Source of the DNA: an uncultured Caryophanales bacterium
GTDB taxonomy: Bacteria; Bacillota_I; Bacilli_A; RFN20; CAG-826
Length of the DNA stretch: 17,648 nt
NCBI GenBank assembly: GCA_946183335.1
Contig: CAMGZN010000011.1
Location: 1-17,648, forward strand
Direction of reading: 5' to 3'
Of this stretch, positions 13,467-17,648 are shown piece by piece. The stretch's first letter is position 1, and each line of letters starts with the position of its first letter. The notes under the pieces were generated by a model. That model was not told where the DNA came from. It worked only from the letters and a program-made list of their open reading frames with translations, and ran no database searches. The translations under genes and the position numbers were made by a program.

Positions 13467-13492
13467 TTACACATTATTTGGAGGAGAAAGAC

Positions 13493-14476
13493 ATGGATCG
13501 TATTCTCAGTGGTATTAAACCAACCGGCCAATTAACTTTAGGCAATTATATTGGCGCAATTAAAAATTTCGCGAAGGTTCAACAAGAGGGTGAAGCATTC
13601 CTTTTCATTGCGGACCTCCACGCTTTAACATTGCCAATTGATCCAGAATTCTTAAGAAATAACTCAAGAGACTTAGCAGCCTACTATTTAGCGGCTGGTC
13701 TTGATCCAAAGAAAACAACCATCTTCCTCCAAAGCGATGTTCCAGCTCATTCTGAATTAGCAATTATTCTTCAAAACTATCTCTATATGAGTGAACTTTC
13801 CCGTATGACACAGTTCAAGGATAAATCAGCAAAAATGAAAGACGAAGCCATAGGCTTAGGTCTTTTTGCTTATCCAGTTTTAATGGCTGCCGATATTGTT
13901 ATTTATGACGCCAAGCGTATTCCTGTTGGCGAAGACCAACTTCAACATATTGAACTTGCTCGTGACTTAGTCAAACGTTTCAACAATCGTTATGGCGAAG
14001 TGCTTGTTATGCCAAAAGGTGAGATGGTTAAAGTTGGAAGCCGCATTATGTCGCTTTCTGACCCAACTAAGAAAATGTCTAAATCTGATCCAAAGGGAGA
14101 CATTTATCTTAATGATTCTCTTGAAGTCATGCGTAAGAAAATTATGTCCGCCGTCACAGACATGGAAGCACACGTCCACTACGATGTTGAAAAACAGCCT
14201 GGTATCTCTAACCTAATGACAATTATGTCATCATTAACAGGCAAGTCATTCGAGCAGATTGAAAAAGAATTTGAAGGCAAAGGCTATGGAGACTTCAAGC
14301 GCGCAGTTGCCGATGCTGTCTGTGCTGAGATGGGACCATTCAAAGCCAAATATGAAGAAATCGTTAAATCTGGTTTAGTTGACGAAGTTTTAAATGAAGG
14401 TGCCAAAAGAGCATCTGTTGTTGCTAGTGCAACATTAAAGAGAGTTCAAAAAGCCATTGGACTTTACAATAAATAA
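13493..14476 (+). CDS. trpS: Tryptophanyl-tRNA synthetase
   Basis: Class I aminoacyl-tRNA synthetase that charges tRNA-Trp. The HIGH-type signature is GNYIG (17-21), KMSKS is at 194-198, and MAADIV with GEDQLQHIELARD shows the Trp-binding site typical of bacterial TrpRS. 327 residues is normal. The ATG at 13493 is chosen; an in-frame TTG at 13478 would place GGAGGA inside the coding region, whereas that motif is the ribosome site for 13493. It begins at the homologous MDRILSGIKPTG. The stop overlaps the HAD phosphatase start as TAATG. Driven by a full-consensus promoter and not by a tryptophan-sensing leader. Confidence 0.97.
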   Translation: MDRILSGIKPTGQLTLGNYIGAIKNFAKVQQEGEAFLFIADLHALTLPIDPEFLRNNSRDLAAYYLAAGLDPKKTTIFLQSDVPAHSELAIILQNYLYMSELSRMTQFKDKSAKMKDEAIGLGLFAYPVLMAADIVIYDAKRIPVGEDQLQHIELARDLVKRFNNRYGEVLVMPKGEMVKVGSRIMSLSDPTKKMSKSDPKGDIYLNDSLEVMRKKIMSAVTDMEAHVHYDVEKQPGISNLMTIMSSLTGKSFEQIEKEFEGKGYGDFKRAVADAVCAEMGPFKAKYEEIVKSGLVDEVLNEGAKRASVVASATLKRVQKAIGLYNK

Positions 14477-15288
14477 TGGTCAAAACAAACAATCCTTATT
14501 TAATCGCTTTTGATATGGATGGAACGCTTCTTAATGAGCGTAAATCCATATCTTTTAAAACCAAGCATTATTTACGTAAGCTTGCAAAGCAAGGACACAA
14601 GATTGTTTTAGCATCTGGGCGTCCATCAAGGTCTCTATATAAGTACTATTATCAATTAAAAATTGATACACCAATGATTTGTTATAACGGAGCATATTAT
14701 TTTTCTCCGTTTGATAAAGACTTTAAGCCTGTCGCATTTGAGTTTCCAAGAAACATCATCATCGACATTATCGATAAAATCAAACCACACGTTAAAAATG
14801 TGATGTGTGAAACGGATGATGAAATCTGGGTTGATAAAGAAGATCCAACTCTTGATAAATTCTTCTGGTACAAAGGAATGAATGTTCACATTGGCGAATT
14901 AAAAGACATTTTAACTAAAGACCCAATGACATGTATTGTTCAAACCCCATTTGAATATCGTGAGACTAAAGAAATTGAGAAGGTTCTTGAAAAGTATCCC
15001 CAAATTGCATCTCGTTTTTGGACTGGATTACCATATTTTGAACTCCACTACAAAACAACATCCAAAGCTACAGCATTAAAAGCTATTGGAGACTATTATG
15101 GCATTCCAAGAGAAAGAACGATTGCCTTTGGAGATTCTACTAACGACATTGAAATGTTTCAGTATGCTGGAACCGCTGTTGCAATGAAAAATGCCAAAGG
15201 TGGAATTGATCAAATCGCTACGACTATATCTGTTAAAGATAATGACCATAATGGAATTTATCACACACTCAAAAAATTGTTAAAATAA
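14476..15288 (+). CDS. Cof-type HAD-superfamily phosphatase
   Basis: A 270-residue cytosolic HAD hydrolase, Cof/IIB subfamily. Motif I is DMDGTLL (Asp13 nucleophile, Asp15 acid/base), motif II is ASGRPS, and motif IV is FGDSTNDIEMF (about 218-228), all intact. The C2B-type cap lies between motifs II and III. Relatives dephosphorylate sugar phosphates, flavin or thiamin intermediates, and the substrate is not readable. It starts within the trpS stop (TAATG) without a Shine-Dalgarno, so expression is tied to trpS. Its stop abuts a repeated 20-base element and then a strong terminator shared with the convergent pseudouridine synthase gene. Confidence 0.92.
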   Translation: MVKTNNPYLIAFDMDGTLLNERKSISFKTKHYLRKLAKQGHKIVLASGRPSRSLYKYYYQLKIDTPMICYNGAYYFSPFDKDFKPVAFEFPRNIIIDIIDKIKPHVKNVMCETDDEIWVDKEDPTLDKFFWYKGMNVHIGELKDILTKDPMTCIVQTPFEYRETKEIEKVLEKYPQIASRFWTGLPYFELHYKTTSKATALKAIGDYYGIPRERTIAFGDSTNDIEMFQYAGTAVAMKNAKGGIDQIATTISVKDNDHNGIYHTLKKLLK

Positions 15289-15307
15289 CCAGCAATTCTT
15301 GGTTAAA
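15288..15307 (+). repeat. 20-base 3'-end element, copy 2
   Basis: ACCAGCAATTCTTGGTTAAA starts on the last base of the HAD gene's stop codon and is identical to 5111-5130 (minus strand) behind the VanZ gene. TAACCA and TGGTTA can form a short imperfect hairpin. The terminator stem at 1607-1636 has a related core. Confidence 0.6.
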
Positions 15308-15311
15308 TATG

Positions 15312-15342
15312 AAAAATCACGTCGAATTTGCACGTGATTTTT
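15312..15342. terminator. Bidirectional terminator, HAD gene and pseudouridine synthase gene
   Basis: A perfect 11-pair stem AAAAATCACGT/ACGTGATTTTT (15312-15322 with 15332-15342), loop of nine bases, with A/T tracts that serve both strands. The stop codon of the minus-strand gene (15341-15343) overlaps the stem. Confidence 0.9.
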
Positions 15343-16300
15343 ATTTTCCTAATTTACTAAGTATTTCTTCTTCTTTCTTCGGAAGAGGAGCAATAAACGT
15401 TTTGTTTGTTAAGTAAGAAAGCTGACCACCAATTTTCTTAAAATAAATTTGATATGCATGAAGGAATTGGTTATCGAACTTATAAATATCTTTGAATTCT
15501 TTATTTAATGCAAAGTCTCCGTATTTGCCATCTCCAACGACAGGGAATCCTTTGCTTGATAAGTGAACTCTGATTTGATGTGTTCTTCCTGTGAAAATTT
15601 GCACCTTTACGAGAGACAAATCATCATAGTACTTAAATGGTTCAACACGAGTTAAAGCTGATTTACCAAGTTTAGAGATTTTAACAAGTCCGCTCTTCTC
15701 ATCTTTAAGAAGAGGCGCGTCAATCATCATTGGTTCATCTAAATGACCTTTTACTAAGGCAAGATAAATCTTGTCGATTTCTTCTTTGTCTTTAAAGAGA
15801 TCTTCTAATTGTTGAAGGCTAACGAGGTTTTTTGCAAATAAAACAAGTCCGCTAGTGTTTCGATCTAATCGGTGAGCAGGAGCTGGTCTAAAGCCTTGGT
15901 TTTCATTTGGATCATATTCACCTTTGTAATAAAGGTAATTTAAGACTTCGTTCGCTAAGGTAACACGTTGTTCGTCTTTATCCCCATGAACTAATAATCC
16001 ACGTGGCTTATTTATAATAAGAATGTTCTCATCTTCATAGACAATCGGATGATTTAAGGAAATCTTCTCAATTTTGCGTGGTTGATTAAACTCTTTTAGT
16101 TGCTCATCCGTAACGAAAACAGTCAGTTCTTCGCCTTCATTTAAGATGTAACTTTCTTTAACCCAATGTCCATTAATTTTGACGTCTTTCTTTCTAAAAA
16201 GTTTATAAATAAAAGACAAAGGAGCTTGGGATAAATATTTGCGTAAATACTTATCAACTCTTTGATGGGCTTCTAAAGAAGAAATCGTCTTTTGCAACAT
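15341..16300 (-). CDS. RluA-family 23S rRNA pseudouridine synthase
   Basis: A 319-residue RNA-modifying enzyme of the RluA/RluC/RluD family. An S4-type RNA-binding domain occupies about residues 13-60. The catalytic motif HRLDRNTSG (143-151, Asp146 the nucleophile) and the GRTHQIRVHL block (238-247) are intact. The RPAPAHRLDRNTSGLVLFAKN context is closest to RluC-like Firmicute proteins, but which uridine is modified cannot be decided, so no symbol is given. There is no Shine-Dalgarno. TATATT lies six bases before the ATG, overlapping a perfect TATAAT, so the transcript is leaderless or nearly so. Divergent from tRNA-Ser(GGA). Confidence 0.93.
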   Translation of the reverse strand: MLQKTISSLEAHQRVDKYLRKYLSQAPLSFIYKLFRKKDVKINGHWVKESYILNEGEELTVFVTDEQLKEFNQPRKIEKISLNHPIVYEDENILIINKPRGLLVHGDKDEQRVTLANEVLNYLYYKGEYDPNENQGFRPAPAHRLDRNTSGLVLFAKNLVSLQQLEDLFKDKEEIDKIYLALVKGHLDEPMMIDAPLLKDEKSGLVKISKLGKSALTRVEPFKYYDDLSLVKVQIFTGRTHQIRVHLSSKGFPVVGDGKYGDFALNKEFKDIYKFDNQFLHAYQIYFKKIGGQLSYLTNKTFIAPLPKKEEEILSKLGK

Positions 16301-16306
16301 AAAACA

Positions 16307-16317
16307 AATATATTATA
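16307..16317 (-). promoter_or_regulatory. -10 region of the pseudouridine synthase gene
   Basis: On the minus strand TATAAT (16312-16317) overlaps TATATT (16307-16312). They end 11 and 6 bases before the ATG at 16300. Either gives a leader of zero to about five bases. Confidence 0.55.
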
Positions 16318-16336
16318 CACATACGCGAAAATAATG

Positions 16337-16342
16337 TATAAT
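16337..16342 (+). promoter_or_regulatory. -10 box of tRNA-Ser(GGA)
   Basis: A perfect TATAAT, 13 bases before the mature tRNA end. It is preceded by TG without the spacer base of a true extended -10. No convincing -35. It faces away from the pseudouridine synthase promoter. Confidence 0.65.
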
Positions 16343-16355
16343 TACTTGCGACGCT

Positions 16356-16446
16356 GGAGGATTACCCAAGAGGCTGAAGGGGCGGGCTTGGAAAGCTCGT
16401 AGGTGCTGAAAGGTGCGCTAGGGTTCAAATCCCTAATCCTCCGCCA
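16356..16446 (+). tRNA. tRNA-Ser (anticodon GGA), CCA encoded
   Basis: Type II serine tRNA. The acceptor GGAGGAT (16356-16362) pairs with ATCCTCC (16436-16442); discriminator G16443 and encoded CCA 16444-16446 follow. The anticodon arm CGGGC-TTGGAAA-GCTCG gives GGA for UCU/UCC. The T loop TTCAAAT and the long variable arm (about 16400-16419) fit. A single-gene unit with a strong terminator. The CCA is followed by GGAG, giving CTCC-GCCA-GGAG as also seen after tRNA-Ser(GCU). Confidence 0.96.
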
Positions 16447-16450
16447 GGAG

Positions 16451-16483
16451 AAAAAAAGACACGCTTTGCGTGCCTTTTTTTTT
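16451..16483. terminator. Bidirectional terminator, tRNA-Ser(GGA) and esterase gene
   Basis: CACGC-TTT-GCGTG core (16460-16472) extended by one mismatch, a G-C pair and seven A-T pairs (16451-16457 with 16475-16481), ending in a T run on the plus strand and an equal one on the minus strand. It closes both the tRNA and the convergent esterase gene. Confidence 0.85.
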
Positions 16484-16492
16484 GGATTTGAA

Positions 16493-17380
16493 CTATTTTA
16501 TGAGATATTTGCCCGCTTCTTTGCCTAGTGATAGCATCGAGAGAGAATCATAGTGAGCAGCATCATTACCTTCACCGCTATCAACCTTTAAAACTAAATC
16601 TATTGCGTTGTCATCTTCGCCATTTGTGTGGATGCAATAATTATGTTCATCTAAAGCGGCAAATTCATCCTTATATAGATTAACTTGATCTGCATGAGGC
16701 CAATGAATTGATTTTGTCGAAATATAAGCATCAACAAAATTCATATAACCATAGACATAATCATTAAGATTTTTACGCATTCTTTTCACGAACCATTGTG
16801 TTGCTTCGCCATAGGTGTCACATAGTCCATCAAATGAATCAGCTTCTCCTTGCATCCAGAACAAACCTTTGACACGTGGATTTTTGCCATTCTTTTTGAG
16901 TTTCTTTAATTGGTCTTTGATAAATGGAACAAAACGATCATATAGTTCATATGTATTTCCGTTTTTATCAACATATTGGGATTGTAAGCAAGATCCACTC
17001 CAAGTGGCTTTAATGATGTAAGACTTTTCATCTACTTCAGAGATAACTTCCGAAATACCAATTTCTGGACCGAAATATTCTTCATTTGCACCAAAGCCCA
17101 AACGAACAGGGACAAAATTTGATTCAATTCTTTGATCAACATCATACGAAATCTCAACTTTATTAAAGTTTGTTGAATATTTAAGGTAGGTTGTTGGAGA
17201 TTTAGTTTCCAAAAAAGAAACTGGAGCAACACCAGTTGCGTTTGATTGACCCATAATAATGTAAACATTATCGTAGTGAGTCTCCGGTTCGACTGGCTTT
17301 ACTTCGTAATCAAAATTTTCCGCACAAGCGGATAAAAGTAAGGCCGGAATTAAAAACAAAAAGGAAAGTTTTTTATTCAT
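16493..17380 (-). CDS. SGNH-type carbohydrate esterase lipoprotein (CE6/SASA-like)
   Basis: A 295-residue secreted lipoprotein. The signal peptide ends in a lipobox LSAC with Cys19 as the lipidated residue. The mature part is a sialate O-acetylesterase/acetylxylan-esterase-type (SASA, CE6) SGNH hydrolase. Visible motifs are GQSN (44-47, Ser46 nucleophile), GPEIG (104-108), WMQGEAD (175-181) and DAAH (273-276), the DxxH catalytic block. It should remove acetyl groups from a glycan at the cell surface; whether the glycan is sialic acid, xylan or another cannot be told. It starts 11 bases after the flavodoxin-like gene, with no Shine-Dalgarno in that gap. No glycoside hydrolase or sugar transporter is adjacent in this window. 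Confidence 0.85.
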   Translation of the reverse strand: MNKKLSFLFLIPALLLSACAENFDYEVKPVEPETHYDNVYIIMGQSNATGVAPVSFLETKSPTTYLKYSTNFNKVEISYDVDQRIESNFVPVRLGFGANEEYFGPEIGISEVISEVDEKSYIIKATWSGSCLQSQYVDKNGNTYELYDRFVPFIKDQLKKLKKNGKNPRVKGLFWMQGEADSFDGLCDTYGEATQWFVKRMRKNLNDYVYGYMNFVDAYISTKSIHWPHADQVNLYKDEFAALDEHNYCIHTNGEDDNAIDLVLKVDSGEGNDAAHYDSLSMLSLGKEAGKYLIK

Positions 17381-17391
17381 AAAAAAATAGT

Positions 17392-17648
17392 CTATAACTT
17401 CTGATAAAACTTTTGAATACGTTTCATGTCTTTTTCGTTTGGATGTTTCTTCGCGATACCTCCGAAACGTTTCATGACATAAGTGTCATACCCACGCGAG
17501 TGGAACACACCTATGATTTTTGCACCTTTCTTCTTCGCAATTTTCTTCACTTTACGGACAACAAACGCGATAGCAGGAGCTCCATGAGTATAGATGAAAA
17601 ACACTTCTTTTCCTTTAGGAAGATGTTTTTCTTCATACTCAACAATCT
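17392..17648 (-). CDS. Flavodoxin-family protein, C-terminal part (cut by window edge)
   Basis: The C-terminal 84 residues of an open reading frame that runs past the window end; the true start is not visible and the in-frame GTG at 17604 should not be taken as the start. The fragment VFFIYTHGAPA ... GAKIIGVFHSRGYDTYVMKRFGGIAKKHPNEKDMKRIQKFYQKL follows the last strands and helix of flavodoxin-fold proteins, whose family ending commonly reads GFDTF ... GGIAKGHPNEEDL. It probably binds FMN for low-potential electron transfer (inference). Lysine-rich near the middle. Upstream of, and perhaps co-transcribed with, the esterase lipoprotein. Confidence 0.75.
   Translation of the reverse strand, partial: IVEYEEKHLPKGKEVFFIYTHGAPAIAFVVRKVKKIAKKKGAKIIGVFHSRGYDTYVMKRFGGIAKKHPNEKDMKRIQKFYQKL

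Noticed and set aside
13444..13492. T-box or tryptophan attenuator before trpS (and proS)
   Set aside because: The trpS leader is about 20 bases and the proS gap is about 20 bases inside an operon; neither can hold a T-box.

Overview
The window looks like chromosome from a low-GC, Gram-positive bacterium of the Bacilli/Mollicutes side of the Firmicutes. The signs are Spx, RNase J, a ylbF-rsmD-coaD cluster and a eukaryote/archaea-type prolyl-tRNA synthetase. Trp is written TGG, and ylbF ends in TGA directly at its overlap with rsmD, so UGA is a stop here. That argues against the mycoplasma/spiroplasma code and fits an Acholeplasma-, RF39- or Erysipelotrichia-like lineage (inference). No transposase, integrase, phage gene, CRISPR array or rRNA was seen. 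Almost all DNA is coding, in short operons.

Layout. 24-960 (+): zinc-ribbon membrane protein and rdgB. 994-1084: tRNA-Ser(GCU). 1147-1587 (+): Nudix hydrolase. 4826-1651 (-): membrane-anchored degenerate GGDEF/EAL protein, then proS. 4958-5048: tRNA-Ser(CGA). 6686-5135 (-): YitT-family protein, then a VanZ-like protein. 6839-7642 (+): membrane-anchored thioredoxin-like protein. 9042-7680 (-): ylbF, rsmD, coaD. 9089-11971 (+): def, RNase J, maf. 12379-11972 (-): orphan membrane EIIB-like protein. 12410-12982 (+): CYTH protein. 13392-12979 (-): spx. 13493-15288 (+): trpS and a Cof-type HAD phosphatase. 16300-15341 (-): RluA-family pseudouridine synthase. 16356-16446: tRNA-Ser(GGA). 17648-16493 (-): flavodoxin-family fragment cut by the window edge, then a CE6/SASA-type esterase lipoprotein.

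The genes are mostly information processing: two aminoacyl-tRNA synthetases, three serine tRNAs, peptide deformylase, rRNA methylation and pseudouridylation, and RNase J with the RNase-associated factor YlbF. A second theme is nucleotide-pool cleaning (RdgB, Nudix, Maf). A third is redox and envelope (Spx, thioredoxin-like protein, lipoprotein esterase, VanZ, YitT).

The most unusual signal is how genes start. At least five transcription units (def, ylbF, the EIIB-like gene, spx, the GGDEF/EAL gene), and probably rluA-like, CYTH and Nudix too, carry a -10 element only 6-8 bases before the ATG and no Shine-Dalgarno. This predicts leaderless mRNAs. Other genes (RNase J, trpS, proS, the thioredoxin-like protein) have good Shine-Dalgarno sequences. 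Two of the leaderless promoters share a nearly identical 20-base module. Other points of interest are two signalling or transport domains that have lost their catalytic residues (EAL; EIIB with Cys replaced by Asn), a 20-base element repeated at the ends of two unrelated genes, and a perfect 16-bp palindrome over the GGDEF/EAL promoter.
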